Shown here one piece after another: positions 55,864 through 64,000 of a stretch of 64,000 nt of DNA. The DNA is from Candidatus Limnocylindrales bacterium (GTDB lineage Bacteria > Desulfobacterota > Binatia > UBA1149 > CAITLU01): assembly GCA_035571835.1 (NCBI GenBank), contig DATNBU010000045.1:62001-126000 (forward strand). The letters are read 5' to 3'. Numbering within the stretch: position 1 is the first letter of the stretch; every line of letters begins with the position of its first letter. The notes under the pieces were generated by a model, which saw only the letters and a program-made list of their open reading frames with translations, had not been told where the DNA came from and ran no database searches. The position numbers were made by a program, and so were the translations under genes.

Positions 55864-56817
55864 TCAGGCTTCGTCCGGCGGCCCGCCGGAGCGCGCGACC
55901 TGGTCGGCCTTGATCTTCGATGCATCGAAACGCTTCGCCGAGCCGATCATCTTGTCGACCGTCTCGTCGAAATCCGCGCGAGCGCCGCGCTGGAAGCGCA
56001 GCGGATTGATGCGCGCGACGACGAAGTTCTTGAGGTAAGGACTGTCGAAGCCGCGCGCCTTGAGCGCGGAGACGGCGGCTGCGACGGCTTCATCGAGGGC
56101 CATCAGCTTGTCGGCGCGCTCCTCCCTCGTCGTGATCGCCCTGGCGAGCCGACTTGCGAGAAACGATTCGGTGCGCACGAGCACCGGCCGGTAAACGCCG
56201 CCCGCGTAGCGGCCGTTGCGCTCGTAGCAGATACCGAGCGTCAGCAGCGCAGGCTCTTCGAACATCGACGCATAGTCGCGCTCGCTGCCCGCGTCATCGA
56301 CTGTAGCGAGATCGCGCGCCATGCGAATCACTTCGAGCGCCTTCTCGCGAAGGTTGTGCGCTTTCTCGGTGTTCAGCGCGAGGATCCGGTAGGCGATCTC
56401 GGGCTCCGGGACGACCAGGACGGTAACGCTGCGCGCACCGAGGCTTCGCATCGCGTGCAGGCGATGATTGCCGTTCGGCGTCCAGTAGACGCCGTCGTCG
56501 CGCCGGACGACGATGATCGGATCCAGAAAGCGGCCGAGCTCGCCGATGCGCTCCGACAGCCGTTTGGCGTGCGCTTCGGAAACATCACGCTGGAACGGCG
56601 TCGGCTCGACCTTGTCGATCGGCAGCACCGCGACGATCTGCCAGAGCTCTCCGAGCGGATCGCGGTACGCACCGGCCACCTGGCCGCCGTCGCGTTCGAT
56701 CAGTGACGCGAGTTTTTCGATCGCTGCCGGCCGCGAGTCGGGACAAGCCTGACGCGGCGTGAGGCCGCGCGGTTCGATCTCCGCTTTCTTGCGCGTGCGT
56801 TTTTTTGCTGCGCCCAT
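55864..56817 (-). CDS. ParB/Srx-like nuclease-domain protein (orphan)
   Basis: A 317-residue protein with a ParB-N-like fold: VAVLPIDKVEPTPFQRDVSEAHAKRLSERI, FLDPIIVVRRDDGVYWTPNGNHRLHAMRSLGA and VTVLVVPEPE. The GNHRLHA motif corresponds to the family GxxR/H CTP- or ATP-binding box. It lacks the HTH DNA-binding half of chromosomal ParB and no parA is nearby, so it is unlikely to be the segregation protein. Role unknown. Confidence 0.85.
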   Translation of the reverse strand: MGAAKKRTRKKAEIEPRGLTPRQACPDSRPAAIEKLASLIERDGGQVAGAYRDPLGELWQIVAVLPIDKVEPTPFQRDVSEAHAKRLSERIGELGRFLDPIIVVRRDDGVYWTPNGNHRLHAMRSLGARSVTVLVVPEPEIAYRILALNTEKAHNLREKALEVIRMARDLATVDDAGSERDYASMFEEPALLTLGICYERNGRYAGGVYRPVLVRTESFLASRLARAITTREERADKLMALDEAVAAAVSALKARGFDSPYLKNFVVARINPLRFQRGARADFDETVDKMIGSAKRFDASKIKADQVARSGGPPDEA

Positions 56818-56922
56818 GGTTGCCGGAAATTAACCGCGTGGCCGGGTCGATGAAAACTCGGATGGAGCTATTCGTCCCGGACTGCTAGGAACAGCGCTGG
56901 CGGAAGGCGCGGAACTCACCCG

Positions 56923-57852
56923 ATGAAAGCAATTCGAATCCATGAGCGTGGCGGTCCCGAAGTGTTGCGTTACGAGGACGCTCCGGTTCCGAAGCCCGGC
57001 GCCGGTGAGATCCTCGTGCGGGTGCACGCCGCCGGCGTGACGCACGGCGAGCTCGAGTGGTTTCCGACGTGGTTCACGCGTCTCTCCCAGCCCCGGCCTT
57101 TTCCCGTGACCCCGGGGCACGAATTCGCGGGCGAAGTTGTCGAGATCGGAGAGAATGCCCGCGGTGTCGCAGTCGGCGACCAGGTGTTCGGGCTGAGCGA
57201 CTGGTTCTGCAACGGAGCTCTCGCCGAGTACTGCATCACGCGTCCGGACTTCGTCATTCCGAGGCCGGATTCGATCGACGTGCTGTCTGCCGCCATCACA
57301 CCGATTTCGGCACTGACCGCATGGCAAGGGCTGATCCATCGCGGCCGTCTTGCCAGCGGTAATCGTGTTCTGATCCATGGAGGAGCCGGCGGCGTGGGCC
57401 AGTTTGCCGTCCAGATTGCGCGTTGGCGCGGCGCTCACGTGATCGCGACGTGCTCATCGCACAACGAATCGTACGTCCGTGAGATCGGTGCGCATGAGAC
57501 GATCGACTACCATACGGTGAATTTCGAGAGCGTGGTCAGCGAAGTCGATCTCGTGCTCGATACCGTGGGCGGCGAGACGCTGAATCGCTCGTGGCAGGTG
57601 CTCGCTCCCGGCGGACGCCTGGTGACCATCAGCAACGACGCGATGACCTCGAAGGATCTGCGCGTGCGGGAAGCGTCCTTCATCGTCGAGCCCGACCGCA
57701 CGCAGCTCGAAGACCTTACCGGATGGATCGTCGAGGGCATCCTGAAGCCCGTGGTCGATCGCGTGCTTCCGCTGTCTCGCGCGCGCGAGGCGTACGAGAC
57801 GAAGGGCAAGCGCGGGAAGTCGGTGGTGCAGATCGCTCAGCCGCCGCGCTGA
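56923..57852 (+). CDS. NADP-dependent quinone-oxidoreductase-like (MDR superfamily) enzyme
   Basis: A 309-residue zinc-independent medium-chain reductase: MKAIRIHERGGPEVLRYEDAP, TPGHEFAGEVVEIGENARGVAVGDQVFG, ALTAWQGLIHRGRLASGNRVLIHGGAGGVGQFAVQIA (NADPH-binding) and VDLVLDTVGGETL. It probably reduces enones or quinones. Its 3' end overlaps the convergent small gene by 16 bp. Confidence 0.93.
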   Translation: MKAIRIHERGGPEVLRYEDAPVPKPGAGEILVRVHAAGVTHGELEWFPTWFTRLSQPRPFPVTPGHEFAGEVVEIGENARGVAVGDQVFGLSDWFCNGALAEYCITRPDFVIPRPDSIDVLSAAITPISALTAWQGLIHRGRLASGNRVLIHGGAGGVGQFAVQIARWRGAHVIATCSSHNESYVREIGAHETIDYHTVNFESVVSEVDLVLDTVGGETLNRSWQVLAPGGRLVTISNDAMTSKDLRVREASFIVEPDRTQLEDLTGWIVEGILKPVVDRVLPLSRAREAYETKGKRGKSVVQIAQPPR

Positions 57853-58133
57853 CGCGAAGAGTCGCCGCGCAGCTCGCGCTCGACTTCCCGATGCATGCGT
57901 TCGTGATCGGCGGCCGTTTCCCTGTGCGCGTAGCGCGTGCGCGAATCGGCGTGCTGCCCCTGTGCATCTCCCTGCGGCTGGCTCTTCGCGCTCCTGCCAT
58001 CGTGGTCGAGCTTGCCGCCGTGCTTGTCGAAATGCTTGACGTCACCTTGCGGCTCTCGCGGCTGGCCGAGCTCGCCTTGTTTCCGCTGATTCTGTGGTTG
58101 CGACGAATTTCGGTGTTTCTTCGGGTGTTTCAT
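57837..58133 (-). CDS. Small disordered Lys/His/Gln-rich protein
   Basis: 98 very hydrophilic residues (KHPKKHRNSSQPQNQRKQG, then REVERELRGDSS). The ATG at 58133 follows GGAGAAGGCG; an upstream in-frame ATG at 58199 would overlap the preceding gene. No family recognised; composition resembles stress-associated disordered proteins. Confidence 0.5.
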   Translation of the reverse strand: MKHPKKHRNSSQPQNQRKQGELGQPREPQGDVKHFDKHGGKLDHDGRSAKSQPQGDAQGQHADSRTRYAHRETAADHERMHREVERELRGDSSRQRGG

Positions 58134-58164
58134 CGCCTTCTCCATCAGGGCTCTCGTCTCTCCA

Positions 58165-58605
58165 TCATTGTAAGCGAGGGACGCGGTCTTCCGGGTCATG
58201 CCGCAGAGGTGCTTGATCGGGCGGAGTGTCACGCGCGCTCGGCAGACGCGTCGACTCCATTGGTACCGCCGGCTGCGATCGCGCGAGCGCGAGCAGAAAG
58301 GCTGTCTGCAGTGCCGCATCCGTCAGGTAGATCGGCGAGATCGTCCCGTTCGCGGAGTACACGACATCGACGGCGAGGAAGCTGGCTGCCGTTGCCGCAG
58401 CCAGCGGCGGCGCGGCCTCGCTGCGGGAATGAAGAACGAGAGTACCGCCGATCGCCGTCGCAAGGAGCCCGACCATCCTGACGAGCCAATCGTCGGTCTT
58501 GCGACCCGTCACCGCCTCGAAGCTGCGCATGTGAACGACAGGCCAAAGTCCCGTTGCCAGATACCACGCGCCCTGCACCAGCAGGGTAGACCTTCGCGCA
58601 CCCAT
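58165..58605 (-). CDS. Small membrane protein
   Basis: A 146-residue protein with about four hydrophobic helices (LLVQGAWYLATGLWPVVHM, RMVGLLATAIGGTLVLHS, LAAATAASFLAVDVVYS, YLTDAALQTAFLLALA) and a polar Pro/Arg tail. It is probably co-transcribed with the downstream small gene (31-bp gap). Function unknown. Confidence 0.65.
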   Translation of the reverse strand: MGARRSTLLVQGAWYLATGLWPVVHMRSFEAVTGRKTDDWLVRMVGLLATAIGGTLVLHSRSEAAPPLAAATAASFLAVDVVYSANGTISPIYLTDAALQTAFLLALARSQPAVPMESTRLPSARDTPPDQAPLRHDPEDRVPRLQ

Positions 58606-58788
58606 CGACTTTCAGTCAGCATCGCTGTCGACCATTCGGCAAGGCCTCTTGGCTCGCTGATACTCGACCCCGGCCGCAGTCGGGTTTCCGCACGATCCGA
58701 GCCGACCTCGTCGAGTGCGGGAGCCTGGCAGTGAGAATTTCCAATCACGTCATCGGGAGATGATCAGACGTGATGGATGTGAAGGGTT

Positions 58789-58864
58789 TGGTGGAGCAGA
58801 AGGGATTCGAACCCTCGACCCCCACGTTGCGAACGTGGTGCTCTCCCAGCTGAGCTACTGCCCC
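58789..58864 (-). tRNA. tRNA-Ala (anticodon CGC)
   Basis: The minus strand folds as a full cloverleaf: acceptor GGGGCAG pairs with CTGCTCC (one G-U), D-arm AGCTCAGCTGGGAGAGC, anticodon stem CCACG/CGTGG with loop TTCGCAA (anticodon CGC, reading GCG), T-arm with GGTTCGAATCC, and encoded discriminator A plus CCA. It reads the preferred GCG codon of this GC-rich genome. Confidence 0.97.
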
Positions 58865-58899
58865 AAACCCTGGTGTGACTGGCGAGTCCCGATTCCGTC

Positions 58900-59280
58900 C
58901 TAGATACGGTTGGGCTTGAGCTCGCCGGCTTCCTGTTCTGCCTTACATGCGATGCAAAGAGTAGTGACGGGGCGCGCCTTGAGGCGTCCGATCGAAATCA
59001 CTTCTCCGCACTCCTCGCATTCCCCGAACGTTCCGTCGTCGATCCGGCGGAGCGTCTCCTCGATCTTGTCGATCAGCTTGCGTTCCCGGTCCCGGATCCG
59101 CAGGTCTCGCGTCGAGTCGCTTTCCCAGGCCGCGCGGTCGGTCGGATCGGGGAATGTCTCGGCAACGTCGCCCATCCTCGTGACCGTCTTGCCGGCATCT
59201 TCCATGAGCTGCGACCGCTGCGCGTGAAGCAGCCGGCGGAACATCTCGAGTTGCTCGGCAGTGAACGGGGTTCGGAACAT
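58900..59280 (-). CDS. dksA: DksA/TraR-family transcription factor
   Basis: A 126-residue DksA: an N-terminal coiled coil with the tip region FPDPTDRAAWESDSTRDLR, RDRERKLIDKIEETLRRIDDG, and a C4 zinc finger CEECGEVISIGRLKARPVTTLCIACK with all four Cys. DksA binds the RNA polymerase secondary channel and works with ppGpp. The ATG at 59280 gives a full-length family member; longer in-frame starts lack support. Confidence 0.93.
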   Translation of the reverse strand: MFRTPFTAEQLEMFRRLLHAQRSQLMEDAGKTVTRMGDVAETFPDPTDRAAWESDSTRDLRIRDRERKLIDKIEETLRRIDDGTFGECEECGEVISIGRLKARPVTTLCIACKAEQEAGELKPNRI

Positions 59281-59458
59281 CGCTTTCGTATCCGGTATAG
59301 GACGCCCCTCGGCGTTGCAGAACGGGGGATGGTAGCATCGCACCCTTCGGGAGCAAGTGAACTTCCGGACGGTCCGCCGCCCGCTCGCGAGGCCCAGCGC
59401 GCGACAGCGCTTGGCCGGAAGAGCAGCCGCAGCATCGCGGCCGAAAGGACATTGCGAC

Positions 59459-60631
59459 ATGAAAATCGCCCACTTCGAGGCCGCTTCCGGCATTGCCGGC
59501 GACATGACCGTTGCGTCCCTGCTCGACGCCGGCGCCACGCGCGGACTTTCGCTCGCAAGGCTGCGCGAGGCGCTGCTGGCTGTGCCCCTCGGGCACTACC
59601 GGATCGCCGCCAGCGAGGTCGAAGTCGGCGGAATCCGGGCGCTTCATTTCGACGTGGAGATCGAGCACGCCGCGCACTCGCACCACCGCCACTGGCCGGA
59701 CATTCGCGAAATGCTCGAGACGGGCAGGCAGCGCGGGCTGCCGGAAGGTGCGTTTTCGCGGGCGGTTGCGATCTTCGAGGTGCTCGCGCGGGCAGAGGCG
59801 AAAGTTCACGGCGTCTCGATCGACGACGTGCACTTTCACGAGGTTGGCGCGGTCGATTCGATCGTCGATATCGTCGGCGCGGCCTGGTGTCTCGACCAGC
59901 TCGGCATCGATGCGTGCACGGTCGCGACGATTCCGACCGGCTCGGGCTTTGTCGATACCGAACACGGACGCCTCGCGATTCCGGCTCCCGCGACGGCAGC
60001 TCTGCTCGCAGGGTTCGACGTGAAAGCCGGCGACGGCGAAGGCGAGCTCGTGACGCCGACCGGCGCAGCGATCCTCGCCGCGATGGCAAAGCCGATGCGG
60101 CCGATCATGACGCTCGAGCAGGTGGGATGCGGCGCCGGGACCATGCGCCTTCGCGACCGGCCGAACGTGCTGCGGGTGTTCATCGGGAACGCCGACGAGG
60201 CGAGTGACGCGAACGTCGTCGTCATCGAAGCCGACATCGACGACATGACGCCTGCCGCGCTCGCTCATGCCTGCGAGCGGCTGCGCGCCGACGGTGCGCG
60301 CGACGTGAGCGTGCTGCCGCTTCAGATGAAGAAGAACCGCCTCGGCATGCGCGTGTCGGTGCTCGCCGATTACGGACTGCTCGAAAAGCTGTCGGCGTCC
60401 TTGATGCTGCATACGTCGAGCATCGGCGTCCGCTACCGCGCAGCCGGCCGCAGCGTGCTCGCCCGCCGAATCGACGTCGTCGAGACGGAATTCGGGAAGA
60501 TCCGCGTCAAGACCGTGGTGCGCCCCGACGGCAGCGAGTCGGCCGAGCCCGAGTTCGAAGACGTCGCGCGCGCGGCCATCGCCGCCGCAAAACCATTCGC
60601 CGACGTACGCGCCGCCGCGCTGAAGTCGTAA
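59459..60631 (+). CDS. larC: LarC-family nickel pincer cofactor biosynthesis protein
   Basis: A 390-residue protein with the LarC start HFEAASGIAGDMTVASLLDAG, VHFHEVGAVDSIVDIVGAAW, PAPATAALLAG, GELVTPTGAAIL and late VIEADIDDMTPAALAHACERL. LarC inserts nickel (as CTP:cofactor cyclometallase) into the pincer cofactor used by lactate racemase LarA. AAGGACATTGCGAC precedes the ATG. No larA, larB or larE is in the window, so partner genes must be elsewhere. Its stop lies inside a long palindrome. Confidence 0.92.
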   Translation: MKIAHFEAASGIAGDMTVASLLDAGATRGLSLARLREALLAVPLGHYRIAASEVEVGGIRALHFDVEIEHAAHSHHRHWPDIREMLETGRQRGLPEGAFSRAVAIFEVLARAEAKVHGVSIDDVHFHEVGAVDSIVDIVGAAWCLDQLGIDACTVATIPTGSGFVDTEHGRLAIPAPATAALLAGFDVKAGDGEGELVTPTGAAILAAMAKPMRPIMTLEQVGCGAGTMRLRDRPNVLRVFIGNADEASDANVVVIEADIDDMTPAALAHACERLRADGARDVSVLPLQMKKNRLGMRVSVLADYGLLEKLSASLMLHTSSIGVRYRAAGRSVLARRIDVVETEFGKIRVKTVVRPDGSESAEPEFEDVARAAIAAAKPFADVRAAALKS

Positions 60632-60680
60632 ATCGGGGACAGACACTGATTTTCGCGAAATCGGTGTCTGTCCCCGATTT
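60630..60680. repeat. Palindrome with GGGGACAGACAC arms between larC and bioD
   Basis: AAATCGGGGACAGACAC (60630-60646) and its exact reverse complement (60664-60680) flank a 17-bp centre that is itself partly palindromic (GATTTTCGCGAAATC). It overlaps the larC stop codon and ends 7 bp before the bioD stop. It probably acts as a bidirectional terminator; the arm resembles a dispersed REP/RAYT-associated element known from many bacterial genomes. Confidence 0.9.
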
Positions 60681-60686
60681 GCCGAT

Positions 60687-61397
60687 TTATCGGCCGAGCA
60701 TGGCGTCGAGATCGAGATGCTGCTCGGCGAGATCGGCGAGGTGTTCGAGATCGTCGCGACGGTCTTCGGCGACGAACGGCATCGACCCGAGGTCGGTCGT
60801 TTCGGCGAAGCGCCCGATCACGGCGCGGTTGGTCTTGATCGCGAGCGCGAACTCCTCGTCGAACGCGACTTCGTTCATGACGAAGCCGACCGGCACGATT
60901 CCGGAGTTGCGCAGCGCCTGGAACGTCAGCAGCGCATGATTGATGCATCCGAGCCGCGACGCGACGACGCAGACGACCGGCAGTCCGAGATCGATGACGA
61001 GGTCCCGCGTGGTGCAGCCTTCGGCAAGCGGCACCATCAAGCCTCCCGCGCTTTCGACCAGAACAAAATCGGCGCTCGAGGCGATCCGCTTGAAATGCGC
61101 GATGAGCCGGTCGCGCTCGATCGTTCGACCCTCGGCTTCCGCAGCGACCAGCGGCGCCGCCGGCTCGGCGAACAGGTAAGCCGCCACGTCCGCTGGTTTC
61201 TGCCCCGACGCCGCTGCCATCCGCACGCAATCGGAGCCGACGAGCTCTCCGTCTTCGGTTCGGCATCCGGTTTCGACCGGCTTGCAGGCGGCGACGTTGA
61301 TGCCGCGTCGCGCGAGCGCGCGCAGGATCGCACACGATACCATCGTTTTTCCGGCACCTGTGTCGGTGCCCGTCAGGAAGATTCCCCGCGCGCTCAA
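60687..61397 (-). CDS. bioD: Dethiobiotin synthetase
   Basis: A 236-residue BioD: P-loop FLTGTDTGAGKTMV, CKPVETGC, then VESAGGLMVPL and SRLGCINHALLT. It converts DAPA and CO2 to dethiobiotin with ATP. It is the last gene of a bioF-bioA-bioD operon, 15 bp after bioA. The 3' end is next to a palindrome shared with convergent larC. Confidence 0.95.
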   Translation of the reverse strand: MSARGIFLTGTDTGAGKTMVSCAILRALARRGINVAACKPVETGCRTEDGELVGSDCVRMAAASGQKPADVAAYLFAEPAAPLVAAEAEGRTIERDRLIAHFKRIASSADFVLVESAGGLMVPLAEGCTTRDLVIDLGLPVVCVVASRLGCINHALLTFQALRNSGIVPVGFVMNEVAFDEEFALAIKTNRAVIGRFAETTDLGSMPFVAEDRRDDLEHLADLAEQHLDLDAMLGR

Positions 61398-61412
61398 GCT
61401 CTCACCCGGAAA

Positions 61413-62843
61413 TCAGCGAGTCGCGAGCTCGACGGCGCGCGCAACGGTTACGACGAGCTGCTCGAGCAGCGGCTCGGGCAACGAAAGCGGCGGCATCAGC
61501 ACCATCGTATCGCCGAGCGGTCGGACGATGACGCCGCTCTCTCTCGCGATCAGCACGGCACGATGCGCGCGACGCTCGTCGGTATCGAAACGCACGCCGC
61601 GCTCCGGATCGCGCCACAGGTCGAACCCGACCATCAGGCCGACTTGCCGAACGGGACCGGTGCAAGAAAGCGGCGCGATGTGATCGGCGAGCAGCTCGGC
61701 GAGCCGGATCGCCGCGCGCGCCGCATGGGCAAGCGTGTTCTCGGTGCGGAACACGTCGAGACTCGCAATCGCAGCCGCGCATCCGAGCGGATTGCCGCCG
61801 TACGTGTGGCCGTGAAACAGCGCGCGGTACTCGGAAGGCCTGCCGGAAAACGCTTCGTAGACGTCTTCGGTCGCAAGCGTAGCGGCGAGCGGCAGGTAGC
61901 CGCCCGTGATGCCCTTCGCCAGGCACAGGATGTCCGGCGAGATGCCGGCCTGCTCGACGGCGAACATCGTGCCGGTGCGGCCGAAACCCGTCGCGACCTC
62001 GTCGCAGACCATCAGGCATCCGAAACGGTCGCAGAGCTCGCGCACGCCGCGCACGAACGACGCCGGCTGCGGCCAGATCCCGGCCGCGCCCTGCACGAGC
62101 GGCTCGAACACGACCGCGGCAACCGTCTCGCCTTCGCGCTGGAGCAGCGCTTCGAGGCGCGCAAGGCTCACGCTGGAGGCAGCTTCGAGCGAGGTTTCGT
62201 CGCACGCGCCGCGGCCCGCGATGGGCTCGCACAGATACGGCGGATCGAACTTCGAGACGCGGAACGTGATCGGCTCGTAGCCGCGATGAAACGGCTCGGA
62301 AAAACCGAGGCTGACCGATCCGATGGTATCGCCGTGATACGCCTCCGACAGCGTCACGAAGCGCGAGCGTCCGGGCTGCCCGCGCTGGAGCTGGTACTGG
62401 AACGCCATGCGAAGCGCGACTTCGACCGATGTCGATCCCGAGTCCGAGTAGAAGACCCGCGTTAGCGGTGCCGGCGTGATCTCGACGAGCCGCCGCGCCA
62501 GCTCGATCGCCGGCACGTGCGAAAGCCCGAGCATCGTCGAATGCTGCAGCCGGTCGAGCTGCGCGTGCAGCGCGGCGACAATTGCCGGGTGACCATGGCC
62601 GTGCACGTTGCACCACAGCGACGACACGCCGTCGAGATAACGCCTTCCCGCTGTGTCGGTCAGCCAGAAGCCTTCGGCCGACTCGACGATGATCGGATCG
62701 TACGACAGCCACTCGCTCGTCTGCGTGAACGGATGCCAGAGATGACGGCGGTCGTCCGCGAGAAGCTCGCTCGCTCGCGCCGTCGCGACCTCATCGGCGA
62801 TCGGCGGCAGCGCGGATCCGGCGGGAAGCTCAGTCATGGACAT
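61413..62843 (-). CDS. bioA: Adenosylmethionine-8-amino-7-oxononanoate aminotransferase
   Basis: A 476-residue class III aminotransferase with LWHPFTQTSEW (SAM/KAPA pocket), FYSDSGSTSVEVALRMA, LSEAYHGDTIGSVSLG, CDEVATGFGRTG and the PLP Lys in LCLAKGITGGYLPLAAT. It converts KAPA to DAPA. Start 62843 or 62837 both fall inside the 3' end of bioF, so translation is coupled. Confidence 0.95.
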   Translation of the reverse strand: MSMTELPAGSALPPIADEVATARASELLADDRRHLWHPFTQTSEWLSYDPIIVESAEGFWLTDTAGRRYLDGVSSLWCNVHGHGHPAIVAALHAQLDRLQHSTMLGLSHVPAIELARRLVEITPAPLTRVFYSDSGSTSVEVALRMAFQYQLQRGQPGRSRFVTLSEAYHGDTIGSVSLGFSEPFHRGYEPITFRVSKFDPPYLCEPIAGRGACDETSLEAASSVSLARLEALLQREGETVAAVVFEPLVQGAAGIWPQPASFVRGVRELCDRFGCLMVCDEVATGFGRTGTMFAVEQAGISPDILCLAKGITGGYLPLAATLATEDVYEAFSGRPSEYRALFHGHTYGGNPLGCAAAIASLDVFRTENTLAHAARAAIRLAELLADHIAPLSCTGPVRQVGLMVGFDLWRDPERGVRFDTDERRAHRAVLIARESGVIVRPLGDTMVLMPPLSLPEPLLEQLVVTVARAVELATR

Positions 62844-64000
62844 CTCGAAGCACGCTCGCGAGCGCGCTCGCAGCTCCCGCGATCTGTTCGGACGTATGCG
62901 TGGCCATGAGACTGAGCCGCAGCCTCGAAGTTCCCGCCGGCACGGTCGGCGGCCGGATCGCGGCGACGTAGTAGCCGAGCTCGAGAAGACGGGCAGCGGC
63001 CGCGACCGCGCGACGCGCATCGCCGACCATGACCGGAAGAATCTGGCTGTCGAGGTTCGGTACGTCGAGGCCCGCATCGCGCAGGCTCTGTCCGAGAGCT
63101 CGCGCACGTGCGCGAAGCCCTGCCGCACGCTCTGGCTCGCGCGCGATCACGTCGAGCGCAGCGCCGGCTGCGGCTGCGGCCGAAGGCGGAAGCCCGGTCG
63201 TGAAGATGAACGGCCGCGCGCGATTGATCAGGTGGTCGATGAGCCGGCGCGATCCGGCCACATACGACCCGAAGCTCGCGAGCGCCTTTCCGAGCGTTCC
63301 CATGTGAATGTCGATGCGCGACGCGAGCCCGAGCTCTGCGGCAAGCCCCGCGCCGTTCGGGCCGAAAACGCCGGCAGCGTGCGCTTCATCGACCATCAGC
63401 CATGCGCCGTGCTCGCCCGCCGCATCGGCGATGGCCGCAAGCGGCGCCGCGTCGCCGTCCATCGAGAACACCGACTCGGTGATGACGAGGACCCGGCGCG
63501 CGTCTGCGCATCCTGCAAGTGTTTCGCGAAGGCTTTCGACGTCGTTATGCCGGTAGATGGCGACGCGCGCGCGCGACAGCCGGCATCCGTCGATGATGCT
63601 CGCATGGTTGAGCTCGTCGCTGACGACGACGTCGCCCGCGCCGACCAGCGAACAGATCACGCCGACGTTCGCGTGATATCCGGTCGAGAACAGCAGCGCG
63701 GCCTCAGAGCTTTTCCACGCGGCGATCCTCTCCTCGAGATCGGCGTGCGCCGTCATGTGCCCGGAGATCAGGCGTGACGAAACCGCGCTCGCGCCGAACG
63801 CGCGCGTCGCGCGTGCCGCGGCTTCGACGACTTCCGGATGATTGGCGAGACCGAGGTAATTGTTCGAGCAAAGCAGCACGGCCTCGCGGCCGTCGACGAG
63901 CACGGTCCCGTTCTGCGCGCCGCCGATGACGCGCAGCCGGCGAAGAAGCCCGCGGTCGTCGACCGCTCGAAGCTCTTCGGCGAGCACGCTGTCGAAATCG
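62830..64000 (-). CDS. bioF: 8-amino-7-oxononanoate synthase (5' end outside window)
   Basis: At least 390 residues are visible; the frame is still open at the right edge (DFDSVLAEELRAVDDRG), so the true start is outside. PLP-enzyme signatures: SNNYLGLANHPEV, SELNHAS-type DELNHASIIDGCRLS, VDEAHAAGVFGPNG and the Schiff-base Lys in MGTLGKALASFGSYV. It condenses pimeloyl-ACP/CoA with Ala. First visible gene of the biotin operon. Confidence 0.94.
   Translation of the reverse strand, partial: DFDSVLAEELRAVDDRGLLRRLRVIGGAQNGTVLVDGREAVLLCSNNYLGLANHPEVVEAAARATRAFGASAVSSRLISGHMTAHADLEERIAAWKSSEAALLFSTGYHANVGVICSLVGAGDVVVSDELNHASIIDGCRLSRARVAIYRHNDVESLRETLAGCADARRVLVITESVFSMDGDAAPLAAIADAAGEHGAWLMVDEAHAAGVFGPNGAGLAAELGLASRIDIHMGTLGKALASFGSYVAGSRRLIDHLINRARPFIFTTGLPPSAAAAAGAALDVIAREPERAAGLRARARALGQSLRDAGLDVPNLDSQILPVMVGDARRAVAAAARLLELGYYVAAIRPPTVPAGTSRLRLSLMATHTSEQIAGAASALASVLRDVHD

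Overview
The window is high-GC DNA, densely coding on both strands, with short intergenic gaps and many 1-17 bp gene overlaps. The gene content suggests a soil or sediment bacterium of the former Deltaproteobacteria, such as Binatota or Myxococcota. This taxonomic guess is an inference from gene families: the HNH endonuclease type, DUF1800/DUF1501 exported pair, DUF455, disintegrin-like and DUF4215-like Cys-rich secreted proteins, WS/DGAT acyltransferase, P450 and 2-oxoacid:ferredoxin oxidoreductase. No rRNA is present to confirm it.

Layout. 1-1033: 5' part of an HNH endonuclease gene running off the left edge. 1711-5199 (minus): VOC-fold protein, O-antigen ligase/polymerase-like protein, DUF455 ferritin-like protein. 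5391-9482 (plus): an exported trio (CX4CH protein, DUF1800, Tat-exported DUF1501) with a sigma70-like promoter in front and a strong terminator behind. 9689-15047 (plus): adenylate cyclase/AAA/TPR signalling protein, MATE transporter, TlpA-like thioredoxin. 15092-23898: P450, sulfatase-like membrane protein, IPT/TIG secreted protein, DUF2723 glycosyltransferase-like protein, DUF2834 membrane protein and a phytoene-desaturase-like FAD enzyme. 25625-31657 (minus): a tight operon for a four-part 2-oxoacid:ferredoxin oxidoreductase (gamma, alpha, beta, and a GltD-like flavoprotein fused to a two-cluster ferredoxin), preceded by a WS/DGAT acyltransferase. 31980-38123: secreted Cys-rich proteins and a lipoprotein. 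38453-44388: UvrD/Rep helicase, small membrane and lipoproteins, DHFR-like reductase, D-aminoacylase-type amidohydrolase. 44443-50288: DUF2339 plus DUF3999 pair. 50304-57852: META-domain lipoprotein, another large Cys-rich secreted protein with a terminator, Gly/Tyr-rich protein, GST, a broken secreted gene, ParB-like protein and quinone-oxidoreductase-like protein. 57837-64000: small proteins, tRNA-Ala(CGC), DksA-like factor, LarC, then a convergent bioF-bioA-bioD operon running off the right edge.

The most unusual content is a family of exported Cys-rich mosaic proteins (23904-25544, 33428-35743, 36603-38123, 51377-53194 and the broken gene at 54931-55821) that share modules in different combinations. 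There are three modules. (i) Repeats with a CDxAExCxGxSxxCPxD pattern strikingly like animal and venom disintegrin domains, at three loci. (ii) A C-terminal domain of about 150 residues with a KDKLxWxW-like start and an LCVYD-like core, at three loci. (iii) A C-terminal domain of about 215 residues with a WGxHxG start and an NNCTIDxC end, at two loci, plus an orphan fragment of its tail at 33333-33401. One member is interrupted by an in-frame TGA just after its signal peptide. Functions of these proteins are unknown; a role at the cell surface or in adhesion is inference only.
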